A stretch of 34,275 bases of DNA from Caloramator sp. (lineage in GTDB: Bacteria; Bacillota; Clostridia; Clostridiales; Caloramatoraceae). Below the pieces are notes generated by a model. That model had not been told where the DNA came from. It was given only the letters and a program-made list of their open reading frames with translations, and made no database searches. The stretch covers positions 1 through 34,275 of the forward strand of contig JAOAAJ010000069.1 in NCBI GenBank assembly GCA_026418935.1, given 5' to 3'. How positions within the stretch are numbered: position 1 is the stretch's first letter; the number at the start of each line of letters is the position of its first letter. A program made the position numbers and the translations under genes. This document shows positions 1 through 7,996 of the stretch, in pieces.

Positions 1-430
1 ATGCATATTTTATATATTCTTTACATTCTTGGCTATCTGAAGGTTCAATCATTGCAACCTTTGCATGTGGTGCATACAATCTATTGTCCTGTTCATTTTG
101 CGAACTATGCATACCAGGATCATCAGCAGAAATTATAACTAATCCTCCATTTGCTCCTTCATATGCTATTGTAAAAAGTGGGTCAGCAGCAACATTTAAC
201 CCTACATGCTTCATTGCACAAAGTGACCTTGCACCTGCAATAGATGCCCCACAGGCTACTTCAACTGCAACCTTTTCATTAGGAGACCATTCTGAATAAA
301 TCTCTTCATATTGTGCAATATTTTCTAATATCTCTGTGCTTGGAGTACCTGGATATGCTGCAGCAAATGTACATCCAGCCTCCCAAGCTCCTCTGGCAAT
401 TGCTTCATTGCCTGACATTATTTTTTTCAT
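1..430 (-). CDS. iorA: Indolepyruvate ferredoxin oxidoreductase alpha subunit, N-terminal part (cut by window edge)
   Basis: The first 143 codons of a gene that runs off the left edge. The translation starts MKKIMSGNEAIARGAWEAGC and carries the hallmarks of IorA: a YPGTPSTEI motif, a MKHVGLNVAADP motif and a DDPGMHSSQNEQDNR motif, the last being highly specific to this family. IorA/IorB oxidatively decarboxylates aryl pyruvates from aromatic amino-acid transamination to aryl-acetyl-CoA, reducing ferredoxin, with thiamine diphosphate and Fe-S clusters. The C-terminal TPP and ferredoxin domains lie outside the window. The start at 430 has a G-rich Shine-Dalgarno sequence (GGGGGG) 6 bases upstream. 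It follows ptb by 19 bases, so the two are very probably co-transcribed, which suggests that the acyl-CoA product is passed to an acyl-phosphate step. Family identity is near certain; the exact 2-oxo-acid substrate is inferred. Confidence 0.93.
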   Translation of the reverse strand, partial: MKKIMSGNEAIARGAWEAGCTFAAAYPGTPSTEILENIAQYEEIYSEWSPNEKVAVEVACGASIAGARSLCAMKHVGLNVAADPLFTIAYEGANGGLVIISADDPGMHSSQNEQDNRLYAPHAKVAMIEPSDSQECKEYIKYA

Positions 431-449
431 CCTCATCCCCCCATATAGG

Positions 450-1355
450 TTATTTATTATTAGCAACTAAACTTCCAAGTGCAATTGAGTTTAGTTTTGC
501 TTCATGCGTATCAGCTCTTGAAACCAAAACTATTGGGCATTTTGCACCCATAATTACCCCTGCTGACTTTGCCTTTGCAAAATAGGTTAATGATTTTCCT
601 AAAATATTTCCTGACTCAATATTAGGAACAAGTAATATATCTGCCTGCCCTGCAACAGGACTTACAATCCCCTTATGCTTTGCTGCTTCAATAGATATTG
701 CATTATCAAGTGCCAATGGTCCATCTATTATACAATCTTTAATTTGTCCTCTATGATTCATTTTTGATAAGGCTGCAGCGTCAAGTGTAGCCTGCATATC
801 AGGATTTACAACTTCTACAGCACAAAGAGGTGCAACATGAATTGGATTTATGCCAAATGCCTTTGCTACCTTTACAGCATTATTTACTATTTGAACCTTT
901 TGATAAAGGTCTGGATATGTAACCATTCCACCATCGGTTAAAAATAAAAGTTTATGATATGTTGGGACACTATATACCATAACATGGCTCAAAAGCCCAC
1001 TACCTCTTAATCCCTTCTCCTTATCTAATACTGCTTTTAAAAGATCTGCTGTTCCAATTAAGCCTTTCATTAAAAAATCTGCAATATTATCAGCAACAAG
1101 CGAAACAGCTATTCTTGCTGCATCAATAAGACTATCTGTATGTATTATTTCGTATGAATTAATGTCTACATTTAGTTCATTTGCTATTTTTGTTATTTTA
1201 TCCCTATTACCAACAAGAACAGCATCAATTATTCCAAGTTTTGCTGCCTCATCTACCGCCAAAAGAACCTCTTCATCTTCTGCTGCAGCAACTGCAAGTT
1301 TCATCTTTGGTTGTTGTTTTACAATTTCAATTAGTTCATCAAAATTTTTTATCAT
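450..1355 (-). CDS. ptb: Phosphate butyryltransferase
   Basis: A 301-residue soluble enzyme of the phosphate acetyl/butyryltransferase family. It exchanges the CoA of butyryl-CoA (or branched acyl-CoA) for phosphate, giving the acyl phosphate that a kinase uses to make ATP. Family-typical stretches are visible: MKGLIGTADLLKAVL, LLFLTDGGM, PLCAVEVVNPDMQATLDAA, IDGPLALDNA and LVPNIESGN near the C-terminus. Length and start agree with clostridial Ptb, which begins MIKSF or similar. The longer reading from 1361 (MAM...) leaves only one or two bases after the AGGGGGTG ribosome site, while the ATG at 1355 has about 7, so 1355 is preferred. No butyrate kinase gene lies between ptb and iorA, where some clostridia have one; it may be past the window edge or elsewhere. 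Phosphate acetyltransferase is the main alternative, but the motifs fit Ptb better. Confidence 0.93.
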   Translation of the reverse strand: MIKNFDELIEIVKQQPKMKLAVAAAEDEEVLLAVDEAAKLGIIDAVLVGNRDKITKIANELNVDINSYEIIHTDSLIDAARIAVSLVADNIADFLMKGLIGTADLLKAVLDKEKGLRGSGLLSHVMVYSVPTYHKLLFLTDGGMVTYPDLYQKVQIVNNAVKVAKAFGINPIHVAPLCAVEVVNPDMQATLDAAALSKMNHRGQIKDCIIDGPLALDNAISIEAAKHKGIVSPVAGQADILLVPNIESGNILGKSLTYFAKAKSAGVIMGAKCPIVLVSRADTHEAKLNSIALGSLVANNK

Positions 1356-1397
1356 TGCCATTCACCCCCTATAAATTTACCTAATCTTATTTTATCA

Positions 1398-1421
1398 AAT
1401 ATTTTATATATTTAAAATATT
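1398..1421. other. AT-only inverted repeat between the MgtC-like gene and ptb
   Basis: Arms AATATTTTA (1398-1406) and TAAAATATT (1413-1421) are perfect complements around a six-base loop. It has no G or C, so it is a weak hairpin; it could be a poor terminator for the MgtC gene, or part of the ptb promoter region. No convincing -35/-10 pair could be assigned. Confidence 0.3.
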
Positions 1422-1425
1422 CTGT

Positions 1426-2091
1426 TTATTCTTCATTCATCTTTATTGTCTCAATACCCTTAACATTTTGGAGCAAACTTATTATATCACTTGCATTTTG
1501 CATATATAGAAGATTTGTTGAAATTTCTATCTCAACATAATAATCATCTATTTTTTCCAGTTCTATGTTAGTTATATTTATTTTTTTCTTACCAAGTATA
1601 CTTGCTATTTCACCTATAACACCAGGTTCATCTTTTACAATCATCTTAAAAATAATGTATCTTTTACCTTGAATGATTCTTTTTTCAATCCCCTTAAACC
1701 ATCTTAAACAAAAGTAAATAAATAAAGTCGTAATTATTCCCGCAAAATAAAGCCCTGAACCAACAGCAAGACCAATGCATGCAACAGCCCAAATACTTGC
1801 TGCAGTAGTTAATCCCTTTACATTTACACCCTCCTTTAAGATTGTACCTGCACCTAAAAAACCTATTCCGCTTATAACTTGAGCTCCAAGCCTCATAGGG
1901 TCATAATTAACTAAAGCATTTAACTTATAGTAATCAATAGAAATAATCTGAACCAAAGTTGCACCAAGACATACTAAAACATGAGTTCTTAATCCTGCTG
2001 GTCTATTTTTAAATTCCCTTTCATATCCAACAATTCCTCCTAATATAAAGGACAATATCAATTTAAACACAATAACAACATATCTCTCCAT
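1426..2091 (-). CDS. MgtC/SapB-family membrane protein with C-terminal ACT-like domain
   Basis: A 221-residue protein. The N-terminal 125 residues form four or five hydrophobic helices with MgtC signatures: GGIVGYEREFKNRPAGLRTH around residues 18-37 and SGIGFLGAGTILKEG around 74-88. From about 140 onward there is a soluble domain (FKMIVKDEPGVIGEIASILGKKKINITNIELEK) typical of an ACT regulatory fold. MgtC proteins sit in the cytoplasmic membrane and are linked to growth at low magnesium and to acid or virulence stress in other bacteria; they are not proven transporters. Here there is no magnesium transporter next to it. The ATG at 2091 has GGAG 7 bases upstream. A repeat cluster separates it from the pfl operon, so it is probably its own unit, possibly reading into ptb 64 bases downstream. 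The role in this organism is unknown. Confidence 0.85.
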   Translation of the reverse strand: MERYVVIVFKLILSFILGGIVGYEREFKNRPAGLRTHVLVCLGATLVQIISIDYYKLNALVNYDPMRLGAQVISGIGFLGAGTILKEGVNVKGLTTAASIWAVACIGLAVGSGLYFAGIITTLFIYFCLRWFKGIEKRIIQGKRYIIFKMIVKDEPGVIGEIASILGKKKINITNIELEKIDDYYVEIEISTNLLYMQNASDIISLLQNVKGIETIKMNEE

Positions 2092-2165
2092 AAAATCACT
2101 CCTGCATTTTTTATATATATTAAATTATATTTTCGGGATTGTACAGTAAAACATAAATTTTCATG

Positions 2166-2311
2166 GGGACGGTTACTTATTTTTCATAACCAAAATAAAT
2201 TGATTTAAGATAGTTTCTTACCCTCTCCCCCTTAATGATTAAACGTTTGTGAAAAAATAAGTAACCGTCCCTAACAAATTTCAAAGTATGCAAAAAATAA
2301 GTAACTGTCCC
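2166..2311. repeat. Three copies of a 19-20 bp repeat ending in GTCCC, two inverted
   Basis: Copy 1 reads GGGACGGTTACTTATTTTT at 2166-2184. Copy 2 is its exact reverse complement at 2253-2271 (AAAAATAAGTAACCGTCCC). Copy 3 is at 2292-2311 in the orientation of copy 2 with one change (AAGTAACTGTCCC). Copies 1 and 2 bracket about 68 bases; copies 2 and 3 are 20 bases apart. The motif resembles short palindromic repeats I associate with REP/RAYT (Y1-type transposase) elements in clostridia. No transposase is left here, so this would be a non-autonomous remnant. The repeats are seen; the link to a transposase family is from memory and inference. Confidence 0.6.
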
Positions 2312-2314
2312 TTA

Positions 2315-2356
2315 AAATTAAAGGATGCCCTATTTTACTTGGACATCCTTTAATTT
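2315..2356 (-). terminator. Probable terminator of pflB-pflA
   Basis: A perfect 13-base stem, AAATTAAAGGATG (2315-2327) against CATCCTTTAATTT (2344-2356), overlaps the end of pflA. On the minus strand it is followed by only a few T residues before AAGGG, so termination may be partial. Confidence 0.55.
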
Positions 2357-3061
2357 AGAATTTATTATGATTTTTAATTCCTCTAATCTCTCCTTAGATA
2401 GTGGCTCTACTCCTTCAAGTCTATACTTAATACCCAGCTCGTTATATTTATTTACTCCATGAACATGATATGGTAGAAGCTCTACCTTTTCAACATTAGG
2501 GATTGTGTTTATATAGTCAGCAAGAGCCCTTATATGTTCTTCTCCGTCCGTTATTCCTGGAACAACCACATGTCTAATCCAAAGCTTTGTGTTGTTTCTT
2601 TTTACCGCATCCAAAAATTCTAAAAATCCATGCCTATCATAACCTGTAAGCTTTTTATGTTCTACATCTTCAATATGCTTTATATCAAGAAGCACTAAGT
2701 CAGTATATTTTAATATTTCATCATACATACCTATTCCATAGCCAGATGTATCAAGGGTTGTGTGTATTCCTTCCTCTTTACATCTTTTAAAAAACTCTAT
2801 TACAAATTCAGGCTGGAGGAGGGGGTCTCCACCTGAAAGTGTAACACCGCCGCCCGAATGATTAAAATATATTTTATACCTCTTGACCTTCTGCAAAAGC
2901 TCATCGACTGTTATTTCAAATCCACCGTTTCTATCCCAAGTATCAGGATTGTGGCAATAGGCACATCTTAATTTACATCCCTGCATAAAAACTACAACTC
3001 TTATTCCAGGCCCATCAACAAGTCCCATTGTTTCAATGGAATGAACTCTTGCCTTTAACAT
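2330..3061 (-). CDS. pflA: Pyruvate formate-lyase activating enzyme (radical SAM)
   Basis: A 243-residue radical SAM enzyme. It uses S-adenosylmethionine and a [4Fe-4S] cluster to place the glycyl radical on pyruvate formate-lyase. The cluster motif is CX3CX2C with C29, C33 and C36 (GCKLRCAYCHNPDTW), the exact spacing of PflA. The N-terminus ETMGLVDGPGIRVVVFMQGC and the GGGVTLSGGDPLLQP motif (around 70-84) are also family signatures. Length matches the roughly 245-residue norm, and no extra ferredoxin domain is present, unlike the activases of glycerol dehydratase or choline lyase. It starts 13 bases after pflB, with GGGGAG placed 6 bases before the ATG, so the two are one operon. Confidence 0.97.
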   Translation of the reverse strand: MLKARVHSIETMGLVDGPGIRVVVFMQGCKLRCAYCHNPDTWDRNGGFEITVDELLQKVKRYKIYFNHSGGGVTLSGGDPLLQPEFVIEFFKRCKEEGIHTTLDTSGYGIGMYDEILKYTDLVLLDIKHIEDVEHKKLTGYDRHGFLEFLDAVKRNNTKLWIRHVVVPGITDGEEHIRALADYINTIPNVEKVELLPYHVHGVNKYNELGIKYRLEGVEPLSKERLEELKIIINSKLKDVQVK

Positions 3062-3074
3062 TTCCTACTCCCCT

Positions 3075-5300
3075 TTATATTCTTTCATGGAATGTTCTCT
3101 TTATAACATCAAGTTGTTGTTCCTTTGTTAGTCTTGTAAAGTTTACAGCATATCCTGAAACTCTTATTGTAAGTGTTGGATATTTTTCTGGATGTTCCAT
3201 AGCATCCATAAGTGTTTCTCTATTTAGTACGTTAACATTTAGGTGGTGTGCATTTTGTGCAAAATATCCATCCATTATAGCAACAAGATTATTTACTCTT
3301 TCTCCCATATCTTTTCCAAGTGCATCTGGAAGTATTGAGAAAGTATTGGATACACCGTCCATACAGCTTGTGTATGGTATCTTTGCAACTGAGTTAAGTG
3401 ATGCAAGTGCACCTTGTATATCTCTTCCATGCATTGGGTTTGCACCAGGTGCAAATGGTTCACCCTTCTTTCTTCCATCTGGTGTTGAACCAGTCTTCTT
3501 ACCATATACAACATTTGATGTTATTGTTAATACTGAAAGTGTGTGTATTGCATTTCTATATGTTGCATGCTTCTTTAGCTTTTCTATGAATCTTTCAGCA
3601 AGTTCAACTGCTATTTGGTCTACTCTATCATCGTCATTTCCGTATTTTGGATAGTCGCCTTCAACTTCAAAATCAACAGCTATTCCATCAACTCTAATTG
3701 GCTTAACCTTTGCATACTTTATAGCACTTAATGAGTCAGCTGCAACTGATAAACCAGCTATACCAAATGCCATAAGTCTTTCTACTTCTGTATCATGTAG
3801 TGCCATTTGTAGTGATTCATATGCATACTTATCATGCATATAGTGGATTACATTCATAGTATTTACATAAAGGTCTGCAAGCCATTCCATAGTTTCATCA
3901 AATCTTCTCATTACATCTTCATAATCTAAATATTCACCTTGTGGAATATCTGTCTTTGGTCCTATTTGCATTCCAAGCTTTTCATCAACGCCACCATTTA
4001 TTGAGTAAAGTAGTGCCTTTGCAAGGTTTGCTCTTGCACCGAAGAATTGCATTTGCTTACCAACCTTCATAGCTGAAACACAACAAGCAATTGCATAGTC
4101 ATCCCCAAATATAGGTCTCATTACATCATCATTTTCATATTGTATTGAATCTGTCTTTATTGACATTTCTGCACAGAACTTCTTAAAGTTCTCTGGAAGT
4201 TTAGTTGACCAAAGTACTGTCATATTTGGCTCTGGTGCAGGTCCAAGATTTACAAGTGTGTGTAGGAATCTAAAGCTATTTTTTGTTACAAGTGTTCTTC
4301 CATCTACACCCATTCCACCTATTGCTTCTGTTATCCAAGTTGGGTCTCCTGCAAATAGTTCGTTATATTCTGGTGTTCTAAGATGTCTTGCCATTCTTAA
4401 CTTCATTACAAATTGGTCTATAAGTTCTTGTGCCTCAACTTCAGTTATCACACCATTTCTTAAGTCTCTTTCTATATATATATCAAGGAATGTACTTACT
4501 CTTCCAAGTGACATCGCAGCACCATTTTGTTGCTTTATTGCTGCAAGGTATGCAAAGTAAACCCATTGAACTGCTTCTTTTGCATCTTTTGCTGGTTTAG
4601 AAACATCATAACCATAGGATGCAGCCATCTTCTTTAATTCTTCAAGTGCCTTTATTTGTTCAGTTAATTCTTCTCTAAGTCTAATTACTTCCTCAGTCAT
4701 TGCACCAACAAGGTTTTTCTTATCTTGTTGCTTCTTTTCTATTAAGTAGTCTGCCCCATATAGTGCAAGTCTTCTGTAGTCACCTATTATTCTTCCTCTA
4801 CCGTATGCATCTGGAAGACCTGTTATAACTCCAGACTTTCTTGCAAGCTTCATTTCGTCTGTATAGGCATCAAATACCCCTTGATTGTGTGTCTTTCTAT
4901 ATTTTGTAAATATATCTACTATTTCTTGGTTAACTTTGTATCCATAAGCTTCTGCAGCTTGAACTGCCATTCTTATTCCGCCCCAAGGGTTAACTATTCT
5001 TTTTAGTGGAGCATCTGTTTGGAAACCAACAATAACTTCATTTTCCTTATCTAAGTATCCAGGCTTGTATGCATTTATTTCTGAAACAGTTTCAGTATCA
5101 ACGTCAATTACACCCTTCTTTATTTCTTCTATTATAAGTGCCTTTGCTTCATCCCAAAGCTTTGCAGTCTTTTCTGAAGTAGGTGCTAAGAATGATGCAT
5201 CTCCTTCATATGGTGTATAGTTCTTTTGAATAAAGTCTCTTACATCTATCTCTTCAGTCCAACGACCCTCAACAAAACCTTGCCATTCATTAAATCTCAT
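3075..5300 (-). CDS. pflB: Formate C-acetyltransferase (pyruvate formate-lyase)
   Basis: A 741-residue cytoplasmic glycyl-radical enzyme converting pyruvate and CoA to acetyl-CoA and formate. The active-site pair C406-C407 is seen in [15 protein letters not shown], and the radical glycine G716 in [11 protein letters not shown], 25 residues from the C-terminus. The adjacent Cys pair distinguishes true PFL from diol dehydratase and choline lyase relatives. The reading can be opened at 5306, but that ATG is 2 bases from AGGAGG (5309-5314); the ATG at 5300 is 8 bases away and is preferred. Codon choice is markedly uniform, as in highly expressed genes. It is followed directly by pflA and preceded by a good promoter and a long AT-rich upstream region. 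Confidence 0.98.
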   Translation of the reverse strand: MRFNEWQGFVEGRWTEEIDVRDFIQKNYTPYEGDASFLAPTSEKTAKLWDEAKALIIEEIKKGVIDVDTETVSEINAYKPGYLDKENEVIVGFQTDAPLKRIVNPWGGIRMAVQAAEAYGYKVNQEIVDIFTKYRKTHNQGVFDAYTDEMKLARKSGVITGLPDAYGRGRIIGDYRRLALYGADYLIEKKQQDKKNLVGAMTEEVIRLREELTEQIKALEELKKMAASYGYDVSKPAKDAKEAVQWVYFAYLAAIKQQNGAAMSLGRVSTFLDIYIERDLRNGVITEVEAQELIDQFVMKLRMARHLRTPEYNELFAGDPTWITEAIGGMGVDGRTLVTKNSFRFLHTLVNLGPAPEPNMTVLWSTKLPENFKKFCAEMSIKTDSIQYENDDVMRPIFGDDYAIACCVSAMKVGKQMQFFGARANLAKALLYSINGGVDEKLGMQIGPKTDIPQGEYLDYEDVMRRFDETMEWLADLYVNTMNVIHYMHDKYAYESLQMALHDTEVERLMAFGIAGLSVAADSLSAIKYAKVKPIRVDGIAVDFEVEGDYPKYGNDDDRVDQIAVELAERFIEKLKKHATYRNAIHTLSVLTITSNVVYGKKTGSTPDGRKKGEPFAPGANPMHGRDIQGALASLNSVAKIPYTSCMDGVSNTFSILPDALGKDMGERVNNLVAIMDGYFAQNAHHLNVNVLNRETLMDAMEHPEKYPTLTIRVSGYAVNFTRLTKEQQLDVIKRTFHERI

Positions 5301-5339
5301 TGTCATTACCTCCTTATGTAGAACATCTTTCTTGAGTCT

Positions 5340-5368
5340 ATTATATACCTTTTTGTAATCTGTATCAA
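5340..5368 (-). promoter_or_regulatory. Promoter of pflB-pflA
   Basis: On the minus strand TTGATA (5363-5368) is followed after 17 bases by TATAAT (5340-5345), a near-consensus vegetative sigma-A promoter. It lies about 40 bases upstream of the pflB start. No start site has been measured. Confidence 0.75.
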
Positions 5369-5369
5369 T

Positions 5370-5830
5370 ATGTTTTTTGCTTATTTTTCAATTATTTTTA
5401 TTATTTTTTTGAAGCTGTTATAATACACAAACATATCTGTTATATTGATAAAAAATAGATAATATTGTTAAGTTTCTGACAATAATAATTATTAATTAAA
5501 TGCTATTATATAGATTTTTAATTACATTATTAAACAAATAAAATAAAACAACACCCTTTAATAAAGGCCTCTTAAAATTTAAAAATCAATAACTTAATTT
5601 ATTTCACATAAAATATCTTAATTTAATTTTCATCTTAAACCTTTTAAAAAATCTTACAAAAATTAAATATAAGTTTTCTAAATAAATAGATTCAATCCTC
5701 AAAATATTATCCTAATAAAAAAATTATAAGCAATCTAATAAGAAAGCTCATTAAAAACATCATCACACTTAAACAGATGCCGTCAGCATACAAAAGCATA
5801 TCCCTAAAAATCATTTCTAAAATTAATAAC
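5370..5830. other. Long AT-rich non-coding stretch upstream of the pfl operon
   Basis: About 460 bases between the pfl promoter and the next terminator hold no open reading frame with a ribosome site. Apart from the Rex-like palindrome at 5465-5482 and a possible second -10 at 5505-5510, I see only AT-rich sequence. A remnant of a lost gene cannot be excluded, but no protein similarity could be read. Confidence 0.6.
5465..5482. promoter_or_regulatory. Candidate Rex-type operator upstream of pflB
   Basis: The 18-base sequence TTGTTAAGTTTCTGACAA matches the redox repressor Rex consensus as I know it (TTGTTAA, four bases, TTAACAA) at 12 of 14 defined positions. It lies about 100 bases upstream of the promoter listed above. 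A second possible -10 (TATAAT on the minus strand at 5505-5510) with a poor -35 would place it just downstream of an alternative start site. In clostridia Rex controls NADH-linked fermentation genes, so the context is fitting, but a chance match in AT-rich DNA is possible. Confidence 0.35.
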
Positions 5831-5832
5831 AA

Positions 5833-5855
5833 AAGGCGTGGAAAAACCACGCCTT
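5833..5855 (-). terminator. Terminator of the hydroxy-acid oxidase operon
   Basis: Perfect 9-base stem AAGGCGTGG (5833-5841) and CCACGCCTT (5847-5855), five-base loop, followed on the minus strand by TTTTGTTATT. It overlaps the stop codon of the upstream gene. Confidence 0.85.
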
Positions 5856-6870
5856 AGTATCTTACTACTCTCTCATCTATATCTTTTATACTATTACATC
5901 CTGTTAAAATCATTGCAGATTTTAATTCTCCTGCTATCTTGTCGATGTACGCCTTAACACCTTCTTCTCCACCACCAAAGGATGCAGTTACAAAAGGTCT
6001 TCCAATTAAAACAGCATCTGCACCAAGTGCTATCATCTTTAATACATCAACACCTGTTCTAACACCACCATCTGCAAGAATTGTAATCTTACCCTTTACT
6101 GCCTTTGCAATCTCTGGTAGAACTTCTGCAACCCCAGGTGTATGGTCTAATACTCTTCCTCCGTGATTGGATACAACAATAGCACTTGCTCCTGTCTCAA
6201 CAGCAAGCATTGCATCCTCAACAGTCATAACTCCCTTTAATATAAATGGTAATTTAGTTGATTCAACAAGTTCCTTAATTTCTTCAACTGTTTTAGGACC
6301 CACTGGTTTTCCATAAAGTGCCAAAGTTATAAGACCTGCTGCATCAATATCAACTCCAACAGCAAATACGCCAGCATCCTCTGCCATTCTAATTTTTGAA
6401 ATTATATTTTTATTCTCCCAAGGTTTTATAATTGCAATTCCTTGTCCTCCTGCCTTTTTTAGCTCCTCTAAATTAGTTGGTAAAAAAGCATCCACAGCAG
6501 TATCCCCAACAATAGGATATATTCCTCCATTTAAACATCCGTTTATTACCCAGGAAATATATTCTCTTTCTGTAAACTTTCCACCCATATTAAGTGTTGT
6601 TCCAGATACTGGTGCTGCCATAACTGGAATTCTTAATTTCTTACCAAATAATTCTATTGAAGTATCTGGATCTTTGGCACTGTGTATAACCCTCATATTT
6701 ACTTTAACCCTATCAAGTGCCTCATAGTTTGCTAAAAATGCACTTCCTGTACCTGTCCCACCCATTCCTGGGACTTCTCCAGCACAAACCTTACCATTAC
6801 AAACACTGCAAACTCTACAGCTTCCATTTAAATTTTCCTTTGCTTTTTTTAGTATCTCTTTGTAATCCAT
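5854..6870 (-). CDS. FMN-dependent alpha-hydroxy-acid oxidase-like protein with Cys-rich N-terminus
   Basis: A 338-residue cytoplasmic TIM-barrel protein of the lactate oxidase/glycolate oxidase/IDI-2-like superfamily. It carries the signature SNHGGRVLDHTPG with the catalytic His and Arg, a lysine in FILKGVMTVEDA, and a C-terminal FMN phosphate site (ILADGGVRTGVDVLKMIALGADAVLIGRPF). The family oxidises 2-hydroxy acids with FMN. Unusual for it, residues 18-29 hold four cysteines spaced C-x2-C-x2-C-x4-C (C18, C21, C24, C29), suggesting a metal or Fe-S site, perhaps for an electron acceptor other than oxygen in an anaerobe. The ATG at 6870 has GGGGGAT just upstream; the longer reading from 6903 overlaps the preceding gene and lacks a ribosome site. 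It sits 13 bases after the phosphodiesterase gene. Family is sure; substrate is unknown. Confidence 0.85.
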   Translation of the reverse strand: MDYKEILKKAKENLNGSCRVCSVCNGKVCAGEVPGMGGTGTGSAFLANYEALDRVKVNMRVIHSAKDPDTSIELFGKKLRIPVMAAPVSGTTLNMGGKFTEREYISWVINGCLNGGIYPIVGDTAVDAFLPTNLEELKKAGGQGIAIIKPWENKNIISKIRMAEDAGVFAVGVDIDAAGLITLALYGKPVGPKTVEEIKELVESTKLPFILKGVMTVEDAMLAVETGASAIVVSNHGGRVLDHTPGVAEVLPEIAKAVKGKITILADGGVRTGVDVLKMIALGADAVLIGRPFVTASFGGGEEGVKAYIDKIAGELKSAMILTGCNSIKDIDERVVRY

Positions 6871-6883
6871 ATTAATCCCCCAT

Positions 6884-7432
6884 TCATATTTTATTTTTTT
6901 CAATTATTTCACCATTATCTAAATTAACAAATACTATGTAGCCATCCTCATAATATGCAAGCGAAGGAATACCATCACCCTTTGGCACTGATACACTTCC
7001 TGGATTTACAATTACAGAGTTTTTATACTTTTCAAATCTTCTTATATGCGTATGTCCTAAAACCATAACGTCAATTTTAAATCTATCAATTATCATTTTT
7101 ATTTCATCATCGCTATATTCGTGACCGTGATTAACCATAAACCTTACTCCATCCTTTTCATAAAACACAACCGGAGTAAAAACAGGATACTCTAAGACCA
7201 TTAAATCTACCTCTGCATCACAATTGCCTCTTGAAATAATAAGTTCTTTTTGGTTACTTTTTAGTTCCTCTATCAAACCTTGAGGATTATAACCATCTAA
7301 AATTGGATTTCTTGGTCCGTGATATAACACATCACCTGCACAAAGAACAACATCTGCATCCTTTAAAAGTTCCATTGCTCTTTTAAACCTATGTGGATAA
7401 CCATGAATATCGCTTATGAAGCCTATTTTCAT
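6884..7432 (-). CDS. YfcE/MJ0936-type metallophosphodiesterase
   Basis: A 182-residue calcineurin-like phosphoesterase. Metal ligands are visible in the usual order: D8 and H10 (FISDIHG), D34 (CAGD), N70 (SRGNCD), H102 (VNHGHE), H127 and H129 (LGHTH). Length and the extra segment after residue 38 (YHGPRNPILDGYNP) match E. coli YfcE, which hydrolyses phosphodiesters in vitro; its physiological substrate is unclear. The start ATG overlaps the stop of the acetyltransferase gene by four bases (ATGA), pointing to translational coupling, and the hydroxy-acid oxidase gene follows after 13 bases, so the three make one operon ending at the hairpin at 5833-5855. Confidence 0.9.
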   Translation of the reverse strand: MKIGFISDIHGYPHRFKRAMELLKDADVVLCAGDVLYHGPRNPILDGYNPQGLIEELKSNQKELIISRGNCDAEVDLMVLEYPVFTPVVFYEKDGVRFMVNHGHEYSDDEIKMIIDRFKIDVMVLGHTHIRRFEKYKNSVIVNPGSVSVPKGDGIPSLAYYEDGYIVFVNLDNGEIIEKNKI

Positions 7433-7950
7433 ATCGTATCCTCCTCCCTTTTTTTACTCATAACAATAAGGTTATGGTATTTTCCATTCTTATATATTCT
7501 ATCTCTAAGTTCACCTTCAAATTCAAAACCAAGTTTTCTATATAGATTTAATGCTGCTTTATTATCACTTAGAACATTAAGATACACAAGGTTCATATTC
7601 ATTTCATTAAATATAAAATCAAGCCCTGTTCTTAAGGCATCTTCACCTAATCCCTTTCCCCTTTGATTTTTATCATAAATCACTATACCAATCTCACAGT
7701 TTCTATATTCCCATTTTATTTTATCTATAATAAAAAGTCCTATCGGCTTTCTGTCCTGATTATCTATAACAAAAACTCTTTTATTACTTTCTTCCTCTGA
7801 AGACAATACATAAGAATCTGCATATCGTTTTGACAATGGATAAATGATATCTAAATTTAAATTAGTTTCCCTATCATTTAGCCAAGCTGATATCATTCTT
7901 GAATCCTCAAGTTCTACTGCCCTTAAAAAAACTTTTTTCCCCGCAAGCAA
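7429..7950 (-). CDS. GNAT-family N-acetyltransferase
   Basis: A 173-residue acetyltransferase of the RimJ/RimL-like branch. The N-terminus GKKVFLRAVELEDSRMISAWLND is typical of this branch, the acetyl-CoA loop is seen in KNQRGKGLGEDALR (Q/RxxGxG), and the C-terminal NVLSDNKAALNLYRKLGFEFEGELRD motif is standard. The acceptor may be a small molecule or a protein N-terminus; nothing in the sequence decides. The start is taken as TTG at 7950 because a strong GGGAGGTG site (7957-7964) sits 6 bases before it; the longer reading from 7998 would run from inside the terminator of the neighbouring gene and lacks a ribosome site. The stop overlaps the phosphodiesterase start. Confidence 0.85.
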   Translation of the reverse strand: MLAGKKVFLRAVELEDSRMISAWLNDRETNLNLDIIYPLSKRYADSYVLSSEEESNKRVFVIDNQDRKPIGLFIIDKIKWEYRNCEIGIVIYDKNQRGKGLGEDALRTGLDFIFNEMNMNLVYLNVLSDNKAALNLYRKLGFEFEGELRDRIYKNGKYHNLIVMSKKREEDTI

Positions 7951-7996
7951 TATAACACCTCCCTTTTCATTTAGCATAATTATACCATAAAAAAAC

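Noticed and set aside
84..585. Plus-strand ORFs of 71 and 90 codons
   Set aside because: They are antisense to iorA and ptb, which have strong family motifs, and have no ribosome site.
1398..1421. A strong terminator after the MgtC gene
   Set aside because: The stem has no G or C, so it is unlikely to terminate efficiently; kept only as a low-confidence repeat.
2166..2311. A CRISPR array
   Set aside because: Only three copies, one inverted and with unequal spacing.
3028..3654. Plus-strand ORF of 208 codons
   Set aside because: It is antisense to pflB; its length comes from the uniform codon use of pflB, and the composition is that of a mirror reading.
5370..5830. A possible hidden gene in the AT-rich gap
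   Set aside because: All frames hold frequent stops and no ribosome site was seen.
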